64,000 bases of DNA from Apostichopus japonicus (Eukaryota; Echinodermata; Holothuroidea; Aspidochirotida; Stichopodidae), in assembly GCF_037975245.1 (NCBI RefSeq), contig NC_092578.1, positions 17,925,821 through 17,989,820 on the forward strand, read 5' to 3'. Below are positions 24,001 through 39,000 of this stretch, piece after piece. The notes beneath the pieces were generated by a model. The model was given only the letters and a program-made list of their open reading frames with translations. It made no database searches and had not been told where the DNA came from. A program made the position numbers and the translations under genes. Numbering within the stretch: position 1 is the first letter of the stretch; every line of letters starts with the position of its first letter.

Positions 24001-27000
24001 TTCCTCTTACATTTCTCCTCCCCCTCCCCCCTCCCAACAGTTACAAAGCTGGATGAATCGTTACAAAGAGATGGCCGTTTGGCTTACAGGGCTGCAATGG
24101 AATATCTGGCCTACCCAGACCTCTCTGGCTTCCAGATGAAAGGTGCGGTATCTACAGTATCTTGTAATTGTTGCTGTTTTACAGTACTTCGACACAAATG
24201 ACTTCGTTTAGTAGACTAAATTGGTAAAAACCAGTGTTGCATGAGGATACCTATATCGCAGGGAATAATTTATCTAGCATTGCGTAGCAAAATCTTACAT
24301 ACAAAATGGTTAAAGATGTATAGCAGTGTATTTTACACAGGAATCCATAGTATTTTACAAAGGACACAATTCAGAGACATGAAAACTGCTACACAAAATT
24401 TGAACGGTAAATTAATCCCTGAATCGGCCTTTCAACCTACTTTGCGATATGCCAGAAAATGAAGGAAATCACATATCTTATAATGACATTCATGAATGTC
24501 GTGGAGTTAAAAATGCTAGACAAATGTGCGTGAATAATGTAATATCAGTTCGTAAATGAATTGTGGACCCTGCCCATGGTTACCGAGATTTTGCTATCCG
24601 CAGGGGGCTATCATGTAATACATGGTTTTCTAAACTTATCATAGTGCATTACGAATCTATGTGAAAACCTCCTTGTGCTCTGTGCTGCTCTCTTAAGGCA
24701 TTGAAGACTCTCCCCAAACTGTGTGCCGCCCTCTGAAAAAGTTAACTTTCCTTTGCTTCCAAGTGAAGTTTTTTACTTGTCGCTACAAAATGCAGACAGT
24801 AATGAAACGTGATACCGTTAAATTTTTTTTATCTAGACCTGAGATGTCCATCGCTGCTATGTACACTGTGTTGTGGGTATTGACCGTAGTTGCATGTAGT
24901 GACTGTACACTAGTGTGTACTTACCGACGGTAGCAAGCTGTGTGTGTATTTCTGGGATCGATAGTGGTGTCTAACACTTCTGTTACACCTCATTCGAAAC
25001 TAGGTCAGATTACCGGCATCAGAAGTTTCTTTGTTGGGCGAGTCTTCACTCCCTTTAATCCACCATTGAAATAATTGGTAATATACGTCTTGCGTATGAA
25101 TGTGTGTTTCTAATGTGTCAATATAACGAAATTGAATACAGACATTGTAATTTGCACCCAGGTCATTGGTTGACCTGCTAAAAGGTCAAAGGTTTATACA
25201 GTTCATTGCTTAGAAACTACTGTACCAGTATGAATGTCGTCCTCATTTCAACAGCCTAAAGTGAAAGTTTTAAAATTCTATTCCAGTTCCGTCTTACCCA
25301 GCACTGGATCCAAATCTAGAACACCACAACTTTGTCGGAGAGCTTCTCTTCTGGACAGCGGTTTATAATTTCCCACAGGAGATGATAACTTTCTTACTGA
25401 GCATGTTACCAGACAATGATTACAAGGTTAGAAAATTTCAGTAAGGTCATTCATTCTGGGAGGAAGTTTTGCTCCGGTTGGAAATAATCTCCATGGTTTA
25501 TACTGAAAAATTGTAAAATGCTATCTCACTGGTTTGTCAATTTAGATTTATATTAAGTGAGTGTTTTGTCTGAGCCTCGAGATATTGCCTATAATTTCCT
25601 TAGGAATCATATTAATAATCCTTATATTCCTGGGTCGAATTCCAAGTGGGAAGGTGGAGGGTTTGGGAGGGGGCATGCTGTTGTACCCTCTCACCTTTTT
25701 CACCAAGGGGAAAACACTTCTGATGAGCCTAGTGTTGCTTTAGTTTATAATTATTACAAATAATACATGGTTCATTATTTACTATAAAATTCATCAATTT
25801 CTTTGTTTGAGGGAGGGAAGGAGAAAAGTAAAAGGAGTATGAAAATTAAAATTATGAATCTGTCTTGGGTGTTGTTATTGTTCTTAAGGTCACATTCTTC
25901 CATCTGTTAGCAATACTGTCTTTAAAGTTTTGGTTTTACACTAACCCATACAGTACTTTTCCCAAATATTTCTGTCTTAAAAGTTCCAACGTATTTTTAT
26001 TAACATTTTGATCAATGAATGCAGAATTGATTTTCAAATTGTTTTGGTTCTCGCCAGGAAAAATTCACGATGATATTCCTGAAGCATTACGTCCGAATCG
26101 CAATGACCTTGAAAGGCAGGACGAACCCCAACCATGTGGTGCACATCAGTGTGCAGCTGTTTAGTAACGAAGCTCTGGCCAGTAAAATGGTCGCCGAGAT
26201 GGGTCTCCTTCACGTTCTCTGCCTCTCTGGTCTGATTCTGCTCAGGCCAGCCCTTCAAGCCAGTCCACTCATGGGTAATACACTACGAGAGATTCTTGAT
26301 GTCACCTAAAAGGGGGTTATCTCCATTCAGGGGGGTAGGAAGCTTTCAAAAAGTGGGGGGGGGCACAACATCAGAGGGGCACTTTCTCATTCCACTACCA
26401 CCATTCGTTATGCTATAAACCAATACACACCGGCCATATCACTGAAATATATATGATGTGTTAGTATGCTATCAATACTATTATGGTGCGCTGCAACATT
26501 GATTTTTTTTTTTTTATTGAGATTGTTTATTGTTAACCATGCTACTAAAAGATATGGGATGCGATTTTAAAAATAGCATGTGCAGACTAAAAGTAAATAA
26601 TTAAAATTTAATATTAAAATTAAAGGCATATGATATCCAAAAGACAGTTCTTCATCAAAGGGGCACATTTTATTTGCCAGTAGGGCACATTTGCTATTTT
26701 GGAAAAAAGTGGGGGGGTGGGGCACAAAGCAGCAATATAAGAAACACCCGTACTAAACGATAATAATAAAAATATAATATATGAAAGAAAAAAAAACCTG
26801 AACACCTATAGTCCAAAACAAATTCAGAAGTATGTAAATAGTAAAATAGTTAAAAAAAAGAAAAAGTTTTGCGGTACTTTTCTTTCCAAAAGGACCCCTG
26901 ATACTTCCAACGGAATAAATGGTTTATCATACCTCTTTGTAGCAAGAGATTATATCAATCAGCTCGCACTATATAAAAAAGAACTGCAATCATAAAGTGT

Positions 27001-30000
27001 CTGTTGATCTTAACATTTCTGGCCTAACTGTTATTATATTCAGATCAGGATTAAGGTAGCATTTTTTATCCTGTCAAAAAAATAATGTCGGATAACCCAA
27101 CAATACTGAAAATTTGCATTGCATCTAGGGGAGCCCTTTTTTCCCCCCCTCTACAATATATACTACAGGCCATCTGTATTGTGCTACTGAGACCCTCAAA
27201 ACCATTTTGAGCGTGAGAGCGTGGTGGCCAATTGGCTAAGGCGTCGGACTCGTGATCCAAGGATTTCTGGTTCGATTCCTGCCTAGTTCATTATGTGTGT
27301 CCTTGGGCAAGATGCTTTATCTCAATTGCCTCTCTCCACCCAGGGGTTAAATGGGTACCTGTGAGGTAACTTGTCATTGGGCGCAGTATATAACTGCTGT
27401 TGACTGGAGGGATTGTCTCTGGGACAGGTTATCATTGACCAGGGGAAATATAACGTCTGTAAAGCGCTTTGAGACCTATCGCTGGTATAAAGCGCTATAT
27501 AAAAAAGCAAATATTATTATATCTTCCAAGTTCAGACTCAATCCTGATGTAGCATCATTTCTTATGTCAAACTCTCCAGGGATATTCCCCTTGCTCTATT
27601 AGTGCGGGCAATACTGGTATCCTTTGGTGAAGACAGAAGACACGGAAGGCAAACTGGAACAAATGTACTCACTGGAACAAATGTACTCAAACAATAGAAT
27701 TGTTTTCCCTTTTCCTTTGATGAATAATATTTTTTTTTTGTATTTCAACTTGTTTCTCTGTTGCATCAGCTTCATGGCCGAATCGAGATTCGAGGAAAAG
27801 TATTCACCAAGTCCTCAATTGTGACAGTAAAATATTAAAAGACCAGTGCTATTGGCCGATCGTGAGCGACTTCTCGAACATTCTCTCGCACCAATCGGTC
27901 GCCAGTTATTTCTTCAAGGATCGTCTCCTCATGCAGTTATGGAGCAGGTTTTTAACTTTGTTTATGGGTAAGCAGAGATTATTTTATTGTCAAACCACCT
28001 TCCCAACTGCACTCCACACCCCCTCCCTACACCTGCAACCCCACCTCTCAACATGTCCATATTGCACCTGTTTATCTACTCTCAGATTTTTGACAGGGTT
28101 TTGTTTGTTCGTTCCCAACATTTTAAAAAGTTTACAAAATGTGCACAGAACTGTATTTCCTTGGAGAACACAGTTTGCAGGATTTCAGGATTTACTGTTT
28201 GGAAATGCACACCCACACATTCCACCCTGTAGACATAATTAATTGAACGTTTTTTTTGCTGTCTGTATTGCACGACTAAAATTATACTGCCCATATCCAT
28301 CACGTTTCAATGCATTCGTTGACGCACATCACTGCAATGAGAGAAAAAATGTATCCAGTGTGGTACAGTATAGCAGTGTCGCTATGCGCAAAGAAGAAAT
28401 TGTTATGCAAATTTATGCAAAGAAGAAGTTACGTCATAATTGCAATTCAAAAATACGACCACTTTACTATTCCGTGCATTATTATTTACTAAAGCTATTA
28501 AGTTTTCCATTTGGGCAATTTCAGCAGTTCCTTAGCAAATTGAATAATCCTTCACCAAGGAATGACCATAATTAACATGATTGATATGACTAAATTACAG
28601 TACCACATAGGCGAAGGAATTTCAGCTATGAAAGTAACATTCAAGCGTAATAGTGTTTAGTTAAAGCATCTCTGAACTTTAAAGTGGAAAGCTGGAGAAT
28701 TCTTCTGCAAAGTAGCAGCTTTTTTTCTTCTTCATTAGGTACTACATATATGATGACACTGGTACAGTATAACTACTGTAGATATTAACATGCTCATTGC
28801 CTGTGGTGGTAGAGAATATAGGAAACACAACCAGTACATTTTTTTTTTTTTTTTAAATTGGAAGTAAAATTGAAGAAATGCTGGTATGGTATACATTTTT
28901 AAGTGGTGAGGTATACAACTGTAAATATGATCTTATCTGTTAAATTGTGTGTGTAAGAATTTTTCATATACAGCCTCGTAGTCTCATGTGACTTCATTCA
29001 TTGCATGATACGCACTGATGACTCAATCTGTAGACAGCTTGAAGCCAGAGTAACACCAATCACTTTCGTTTTATATCCTTTTTTCTTTATGGGAAGGAGA
29101 AAGATGTGGAGGGGGTGAACATTAGGACCATCCAGCAACTTGAGATGGGATAGGGGAGGGCAATTTGAACTCACTGCTTATTTACTGCTACTGCCTACCT
29201 ACCTACAGTACCTACCTACGTACAGTACCTACTTACAGTACCTACAGTAGATACCTACCGACAGTACCTACCTACAGTACCTACCTACCTATAGTACCTA
29301 CCTACAGTACCTACCTACCTACCCTACCTACCTACCTACCTACAGTACCTACCTACCTACCTACCATACCTACCTATCTACCTACCTACAGTACCTACCT
29401 ACAGTACCTACCTACATACATTACCTACCTACAGTACCTACCTACCAACCTACATACATACAGACGTACATACATACCTAGTTACAGTGCCTACCTCCCT
29501 ACAGTACCTACCTACAGTACTACCTACCTACCTACAGTACCTACCTACCTACTTACAGAACCTACCTACAGTACTTACCTACAGTACTTACCTACCTACA
29601 GTACCTACCTACCTACCTACAGAACCTACCTACAGTACCTACCTCCCTACAGTACCTCCCTACAGTACCTCCCTACAGTACCTACCTACAGTACCTACCT
29701 ACAGTACCTACCTACAGTACCTACCTCCCTACAGTACCTACCTACCTATGTCGGTGGTATCCAGTGATTCTCATATTCCTCACCAATTTTAGCCTTCCTC
29801 TACTGTGTTTCTGATTATATTTCGAGCTGGAAAATTCAATCACAGACCTTCTCGTGTAAGCAACCGCGACCTGTCAAAAATACAAATACCAACAGTAATG
29901 TTTGTGGAGAAACATTAACAAAATAAGTACTTTAATAATTCATCGTTATCATAATTGTGTTTTGCAGTTATAGAAAGCAATTTCCTTTTCCTTTTTGTTT

Positions 30001-33000
30001 TTTGGTTGTTTTCACAGTACTTATTTTCATTTATTCTCTCTGACCCTCTGTACAGGTATGAATCTTAATAAAAGGGAACTCGGTTATCACGTAGAGTTTG
30101 AACCAAATTCATATTCCACTGCATTTGCAGCCGAAATTGAGGGCTGTGCTGCGCCTATGTGGCAAATTGCTTCACACTGCCATGATAAGGTATGTATTCA
30201 TGAACCATTTCTAATTCAACATTGGCCGTGAAGTGAATTATTTAGATGACACTATCTTCAAGGAAGATAATTACAGCATAATGTATGCACTGTCTGCTTC
30301 TTCAAGTATTCGATCAACTCTCTCTGGTACCCAGGGTGTTTTTGGACTTTACCATTGGATAATAGGAATTTACCATTGGATTAAAGGTTGGCATAGGCTA
30401 GTGATTTCAGCCGTTGTTTTCAGTGGTACATTCTGTCGTTGCATTTAAATCATGGTTTATTATGATATGTAACATATACGCTGATAACGTAAATAATAGG
30501 AAGATAAAATTAAAAGTCATGTCCCTTATGCCAGACTGAGAATGCGGAAAATAATAATAATAATATTTGATTTTTATATAGCGCGTTATACCAGCAATAG
30601 CGCTTTACAGATGTTATATTAGCAGTGGCCAATGATAACCTGTCCCAGAGACAATCCCTCCAGTCGGCTGCAGTTATATACTGCGCCCAATGACAAGGTA
30701 CCTCACAGGTCACCATTTATCCCCTGGATGGAAAGAAGCAATTGAGATAAAGCATCTTGCCCAAGGAGGCAACGTAATGAGCTGGGCAGGAATTGAAGCA
30801 GCAATCGTTGGATAACAAGTCCAAACGCCTTAGCCAACTTTCCACCACACTCTCAAAATATGTTGGTTGTAATAGTCCAGTATGAACAAAAAGAAATTTC
30901 AATGCATATCCTGTACTATATAGTAATTATCAGGCCCAGAGTCCTACCACAGGGGGTGGGGGGGGAGGACTTACGTGGATTATAAGCGAAACAGTTTAGT
31001 TCATTCGTGTAGATTTGTTCTTATGCTAATGAGAGGGAGGATATTACCTTGGATTGGTTAATTAACTGTCGAGATTGCAGTCTGAATCTGAAATATATTT
31101 GTACTTTTCTGCTTTGATGATTTGCTCAACCTTTCTGTTTTTTTTATTATTTATCTTATCTAGACCACCATGCTGTATACAGTAGCATTAACCAAAGAAC
31201 TACAGACAGCTTTGATACTTTGGCTGGAAAATCTTAATATGGGAGAGAGTCTACATCCTCTTCAAGTCTCATTTCACATCCCCTTGATCAGATATCTCAG
31301 TGTATTCCTTAAACAGGTAAGCTTCAGCTAGTCACTCATAGAAACCAACACTGTTATGCTAAGCCTAAGCTTAGTTACCAGGACATGTAACGAGGAGAAT
31401 GGTGATACACACCCGAGGATGATCACACAGTCACAGTCTTGATGCAAGGGGACTGGGGTTGAGAGCGGATCAGTCGTTCGGTTGTTTGGTTTTCGTGCCC
31501 AGCTTCTTTCCTGGGTGACTTTTGTTAAAAAGTACCAGGGCATGTAATCAATCTAAACATAGGAGAGAATCTCAATTGTCTTCAAGTCTCATTTCACATC
31601 CCCTTGATAACATACCCCAGTGTATTCCTTATGAAAATTAATGAAAATCCTTATCAAAATTTATGAAAATCAAAATCAAAATCCTTATGAAAGTTATGAA
31701 AGCATTAGTCATATTATTATTTGGACATATTTTAATATCACAAGCATTGCAATACATTTTTTTGCAGTAACAATTAAATTTGGATACATCTGATGATAAA
31801 ATGTTTACATTTTTTTAATGTTTAATTCTCAGGGCATCAATGAACAAGGGATGACTTTAACTATGTTAATACGTAGTCCTGGTAGACTTAGAAAACTAAT
31901 GATGTTTCCACTTCAAATCATGGTAAGAATTATTTCAATGTAGACATTTTTATTTGATGCCATTGGGTTTCTTTACCAAAAAGGTTTATGTAGGTAGCTT
32001 TGACGATGGCCCAACAGTGCCGTTGCAAAAATAAAGGTTGGCGAACCTATTCTTCATGTTGTGAAAGTGTCCATTAGCTATAGGTTGCATCCAAAAACCT
32101 GCCGTTTTTACTGAACGGCAGTTTTTTTTTTCCAGTTGGTTAGCTGAGTGATCAGTCCCATCTTTTCACACCTTAGTTGAGCTGCCTATCCGTCTATTAT
32201 GCTACTCATCACACAGCTAGTAGCCAAATCACTACCAGATCAAGGCAGACATGGCAAGGTGTGAACAAATCAACTCTTTCAAACTCACCAATATCAGTCT
32301 GTTTTGCAGGAGAGATAAAGTTTCAGTAAGTTGTGATCAAGAGCGCTGAAAAATGCAACCTATGGTTTATGGACTAATTCTTGTCATGTTTTCATTAGAT
32401 AAGATTAAGATAATTTGGCGACCCAGTGTATTTGAGATAAATATTTTGGTTGATATTGTTTTGGCAAGTCTCTTGCTTTTGAGAGAGAGAAAAATATATT
32501 TTAGCAAAGGTTTCTTTTTTCTTTTCTAGAAATATATTTTTTTGGTCTCTGAAGTTTTTTCCAGAAAGATATTTTGGAAACGCCACGCCCTATGCACATG
32601 CAACATCTTCATATTCCATGATTATTATATGTCATGACTGATATTTTCTCATAACTTTTGTTTTTATCTAAGGCTGCAGTCAACGAGGTCTTCTGCGGTA
32701 TGTGGGTACGCAATGGCCTGCAGATGAGATGTCAGGCCATGACTTATTTACAGTGCCACTTCTGTGCGTCCATGGCGGACCTAGATTTGTACTTTCTACA
32801 GGTAAAAAAAAATGGAGATACATACAACTAATGAGTACTTACATTGATATATCTGGACATTGAAACTAATTTGATCTGAGTAGCCTGTCAGTAGCTGGTT
32901 GTATGGTACTCTAATTGACAGAGGACGCCGTCATATTGGTCCTAAATGTGCGTTTCCTGTACTGAATGATGTCATCACGGCAATTGAGCTGAAAAACGTC

Positions 33001-36000
33001 TTTGCGCTTTTTTTTGCAATATAGTCAGTGCTATATTGTCAGCCTCTGGAATACATTCCTCCAAAGATAATAGAAGTGTACCATATTTAAATGTGCTGCA
33101 TAAACATAAAGTACGAATAAAAGATGTTTGTTTAATATTGCTTTATATAAATATCTGAAAAACATGAAGAAAGAATCTGCCCTTATTTTAACTGTCAGGG
33201 GCAAGGATAAAGATGGCAAAAATGCTTAAACAGTAACAAACCCATTTAGTGTAACCATGGCAACTTCTGTCGGTCACCAAGCAATTATGTACAGTTGGTT
33301 TAATCTGTACATGAATGCAATAACCAACAGGCATTGTTTTTGTAATAATGGTAAGAAAAAAGTGTCACTTTCTTATGAAACTTGCTATATTATTATGTGT
33401 TTGTCCGTTCGTCTGTCTGTCTGCCTCTTTCTTTGGTTATTGTTTTCTTTGTACATAAGTCTGTTATCTGTCAAAGGTCTACCAGGACGCGTTTATACTT
33501 GACGCAATGAAGTGTATCTCTCTATTTCTATTCTAGGTCTGTGCAGCTATGCTGGAACCTGCTGGATTTCCTGTTGATGAATTTATCAAGGTCATATTTG
33601 AGAGGCAAGTTGATAGTGGAAAGCAAATATAATTTTTTGTAGGTTATATCAAATTTGAAGATTTCAAGTTCGTCCTCCAAAAAGATTCAAGCTATAGTTT
33701 AAGTTTGCTATCATCTGAAATTTAAAGGAAAACAATTAGCAATCTTGTTTCGTTTGTTTTTGGAGTATTTGTTCAAAACGATCATCCTAATTAAAATAGC
33801 CAAGACCCGGTCCAAGTAAAATATTTTTTTGTCACTTTTCTTGTTTTCTTATTTGTTTGAGATAATTACGGTTCCATTTGGTACTGATGTGGTTGAAATG
33901 TATGACCCATATGGTTACACTTGGTTACTATGGTTACACTTATTATTTATTTAAATACGGGATCAAAGGAAGAGTGATCGATACACAAATCCCTCTTTTC
34001 TTTCTGAAAATGAAATTTGAGCAATTTCAGCTAAATTTCCTGCATTTAATGAATCTATAACTTGGAAAATGGTATAAATTATTTAATGCAAAATATTGGT
34101 TGCAATTAATCTGTAGTTTAATTTACATTAAGCCTGATAAATTAACATTGACTGTTTGTTTGTTCTCTTTTTAATAGATGTCTATCATACTCAATTTTAC
34201 ATTACAGAGGGAAAATTATGTTAGCTCCACGTGCACTACCACCCCATGTTTTTTTTCGACCTGCTATTTTTAAAGGCATTGAAGACTCGCCCCAACTGCG
34301 TGCCACACTCTGAAATAGTTAACTTTTTGTTGCTTGCAAGTGACATTTTCTGCTTTTCGCTACAATATACAGACAGTAATGAAACGTGATACCTTGTTAT
34401 CTTTAGCTGGGCCTGAGATGTCCATCACTGTATCTTTTGTACAGTGCTGTGGGTATTGACCGTAGCTGCATGTAGTACACTATAGTGTATAATTACCAAA
34501 GGTAGCAAGCTGCGTGCGTATTTTCCGGGATCGATTGTGGTGTGTAACACTTCTGTTACACCTCATTCGAAACTAGGTCAGATTACCAGCATTGGACATT
34601 TCTTTTTGCGCGAGTCTTCACACCCTTTAACTTCTCCATCTCTTATCTATGTTCAGGTTTAAGGTTTGGAAATTTGTGACCTTTGACCCAAGTCATGAAC
34701 CTTGCAATATGGATACCAATCAGGAAATGTCAATGTTGGAGGCTGCCCTCAATTTTATTGCTACGTTGGTCAGTGTCAGGACTAATCTCGGTGAGTTTTG
34801 TCTTTCACAGATCATTTCAATTTTCAAAGTAATAATGGAAAAAAAAGGAGCATTGGTACTTGGTTTGTTGTTCTTGTTGTTGTTGTTGCATTTCTTTGGT
34901 AAAATGTTTGATACAAAACATTCATCACAATGCAGTTTATTTTTGATTGACTAATGACTATGAGACTTTGGGATTGCTATTTCTCTCTCTGAAGTAGCTA
35001 TAAATAAATTATTGCATATTAAAACTAGGAGATACTTTTTCATTCCAAATATGAGGAACTATCTGGTGAGTTTAATAATAAGTAATATTTTAATAATAAT
35101 AATTAATATTTATATAGCACATCATCAGCAAAAACCTAAATATTAAATATATAGAATCAATAAGGCACAAAATGTAAACGCCTGAAGCAACAATATATAT
35201 AAAACCCGTACTAAACGATAATAAACAAAGCCCTAAACGCATATAGTCCAAAAAAAAATCAGAAATATGTAAATAGTAAACTAGTTTTAAGCAAACAATA
35301 CACAAAAAGAATAAAACATAGTTAATAATTAAATATAAATTTACTAGTATATAAAATTTACTTGTCTAATGATTCTTGCATTGTCATTCTTTATTTTACT
35401 TCCCAGGTATGAGCGCAGACGAAACCCTTCGATTGGAGATGGTGACCCTTCTCTGCATGGACGATAGAACCTACAGTAAATTACAGGACAAGATATCCTT
35501 TTAGGCACTTTAAACACTTTAGACACTTTGTCACATTACTCTGACAGCCGTGTATCATTAATTTTTTATTTTTTTTTATGATATTGTCATCTTGAATGAG
35601 GGTAGTCCTGCTCAGTGCAGAAGCAATGCTTTCCAGAGGAGCCCTCAGTACAAAATAAATATACAATATTATGCAGTAGAAAAACGGTAAGCATCAAGAA
35701 ACACAAAAAGGACGGCAAACAAATATCAGACATCTAAACAATATAAGTTTTCTTACTGCATTTAAAAATATTAACATTTGGCAAGCATTTCAAATTTGGG
35801 GGAAGACTGTTCCACGACCTGCCTCCAGAAAAGTTAAAGGACCTTTTACCATTCCCAGAATCTAATAATACCAACAATGCCACATAATCGAAATTTATGT
35901 CTATCCCATCTTGTCGTTAAAATTGATCCCAATGCTCCTTCTACTACACTCTCCCAACAGACCTGGCCAATGAACCTCTTTGAGGTTTTGTTTGTCCTAG

Positions 36001-39000
36001 ACTGTGTCATTTCTTTCCTAGTGTCTCAGTGGTTAACGCCGGTGCCTTTCAATCATAAGGTCCCCGGTTCGAGTCACTTCAAGATTAATGTATGTCGTCC
36101 AGTTATAGAGTTGTTGACAATTGACAATTCATAGTCATGGACGTTAAATATAAATGTAAGAGACTGACTCCGGTCAGCTTGCGGCTTTGATAAGCCAACG
36201 AGGCTTCTTCGCAAGTTCCTGTTTGCAGGAGGATCTAAAATACATACAAATACATACATAGTTTCCTTAATGCCTCCATACATTCCAGAGAAGACAGGAG
36301 TTATCAACACAAACTGCAAATTTGAGAAGACTCTTAAAGAGGTATGTGAAGTGCAATCGGCAAATGGGTCTCTCCATGGTCTCGAACAAAATTAACAGAG
36401 ATCAGCGCCATATTATATCATATATATATCATATATATTCGCCAGGATCTTCGCATACTTGTGAGCACTGCATTTGACATGAGATCATGCTACTTTGATT
36501 CAGAGATTTGCATACTTGTAGTAGACATCATAGACATAAGGACATATATAGTATATGACAGCACCCTTTGCTAAGAAGCTGGAAAGCCTCATGGTCAGAT
36601 GGCAGTGAACTCCCTTGTCGAATGTTTGCTTCTGATGAGCAGACACTTTTACATAGATTGTAGAGCTTGATATAAAGTATGTATTAGTAGAAGTTTTAGC
36701 CAAAATATCAGTCTCCACTTTCTATGAATTGGCTGACAAGCAGATCATAATCCTTTGTAATAATTTTTTATATTTAAATATTAGATTGCAGATTATCAGT
36801 TACCAACCTCTGACCTTGGAGGACTTCAGCAGGGCAAATATTCACCGAAACCTGAAATCTGGGAAAAGGAATTTGATCCGATCCACGTCATGTTTAGATC
36901 AATGGAAAGGAAGGAATTCCAATCAGCAATGAATAACTACACCACTTAGTAAGTTGTCAAGAATAACTTAGTAAATTAGAATAACTTAATGAGTAACTAG
37001 GAGAGTTGCAGTAACTTAGTTACTACAGTGAATGTCTCCACTTAAAAACAAGATTTTGATAAAGGGTTTTCACTAACTGTGGAATATTTTTTCCTAGTAG
37101 GATTTGCATTGTCTGCACTGACTCAATTTGCCTGAAAACACTCACAAGCCTTGTTCCACAGCAGTCACAGACTTTGTGATCAAAACTGCACTTATGTATG
37201 ATCTTAGTTTGAATCAACAAGAAAGTAAGGAAAATGCACCAGTTTCTAAGCATAGAGTGTCTTGTGGTACAGAAATTACTCTAGTATATGTAATTAATTA
37301 ATTAATTTTTAAATTAATTAATTAATTAAGTAGTAACTGATATTGAATTTGAGTGGGCCTAGTACAGTGTTTCTTCATCTTGTTCATTTCTCTTCCCATA
37401 TGAAAAACAAAACAAAATGCACCCCTTTACCAGCTGTGGGTTAACACTTTGCACATTAGGTGTTTGGTCCAGGGTGTTGTTCTTTCAGCTAATTAATTGT
37501 TGTGCCTATGCCCCCCCCCACCATGGAGTTCTGCCTCGCACCCCCCAAAGGGTCCATGCATCCCAGGTTAAGTAACCCTGGCCTAGTGGAAAGTGCACTT
37601 AGAATTGTTCAAGTTTAGTTATTACAGACAATATTAACTGTTTGAAAATTCCCTCCAACCACATAAGTACATTAAAATGGACGCAATCTTGCAAAGTCAA
37701 ACAAGACTATAATTTTATGACTGAAATATGCTATAGACATTTCAACCTGATCATATGAAATTGATTAATTTTTAACCATTTAACTTTTTGTGTTTTTTGC
37801 AGTCTTAATAAATCAGGGAAGTACAAGGACAAGAAGTTACCCTGGCCACCATTTCAGCCTCTGAAGTCCATCCATAAGGAATATAAACCACTCAGGAAGA
37901 TTTTAAACTGCAGGGCATTGCATGGACTTCTGTATTCACTTCTCTATAAAGTATGTGTAATAATAAGTACAGAAAAATGGCTGTGCAAATATGAAGTAGT
38001 TGGTAACATCCAGGTGGGAGGTGTACGGTAGTTATTAGCCCAACAGGGCGTCAAGACTCTGAAACCTTATTATAGACTTGATTTATGGCCTAAACTATGC
38101 TGCGGAATTCACCATTTCACATCTAAGATTCTGATTTCTTTTCTTTGGTGGGGGGGGGCAGGGGGGTGACTCCCAGTTGTCCTACTTAAGAGTCCGCTTC
38201 CACAGCCCTCAGGCCACACCCTCTTCCTTTTGAAGAGGATCAAAGAGGATCTTCCGAGGGCCAGATCCACACCTGGATCTGGCCCCGGGTAACAAGGAGG
38301 AATGGGTAGTACATTATGTCAATATTCTTACAGTTCTCTAAAGAGGCTATTCCGGTTTGTTAAGAATGTTATCTGATAACCCCTCCCTTTAAAATTGCCA
38401 TGTATTCCATCTGCCCAGTTCAGCAGCAGGATAGCCAAAAGAGGGAGAAGGGGATGAGGAGGGGGGCAGGGAGAAGTTACTGCTAATGTTTGTCAAAATG
38501 AAATCTAGCCCCAAATTTGTTACAATGTAAATCCACAGTCTGCAAAACCCATGGAGCGAAACATTTGTGGAGGGGTTGCAAGATATTTCCAGACGTCGCA
38601 AAGTTTATTCACATCTTCCGTAGCTTTCCGATGTCCAAAGTCTCAACTGGCTTGCACGCATTTTGAGCATGGATTGCAAAGGGTGGGGATAGGGTGGGAA
38701 TAGGGTGGGGTCGTGGCTCAGTCCTAATGGAAGCTCCTGGGTCATCTGTCTAAATGTTTGCCAACTGCTGCTGTAACTGAACAATTTGTGATAATTAGGG
38801 TATCTAACTATTCTGCACGTGATGGACCCATCTCTGTTGATTTGTTTCGTCAGGCTGTGCACGGTTCTAACATGAGTGAGACGGCTGTGTATATGACGAT
38901 AGCATTGATCAACATGGCGCTGCAATGTGCACCAGGCGAAGAAGAAGACAGAACAGAGGTACATGGTATTGTCCTTCTTTTCACCCTCCTCCCCTCATTT

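Noticed and set aside
29165..29767. 200-residue Thr/Tyr/Leu/Pro frame
   Set aside because: It coincides with the CTAC/CAGTAC tandem array inside UBR3 intron 7.
38605..38964. 119-residue minus-strand frame
   Set aside because: It overlaps UBR3 exon 18 on the opposite strand and shows no domain features; a shadow frame.
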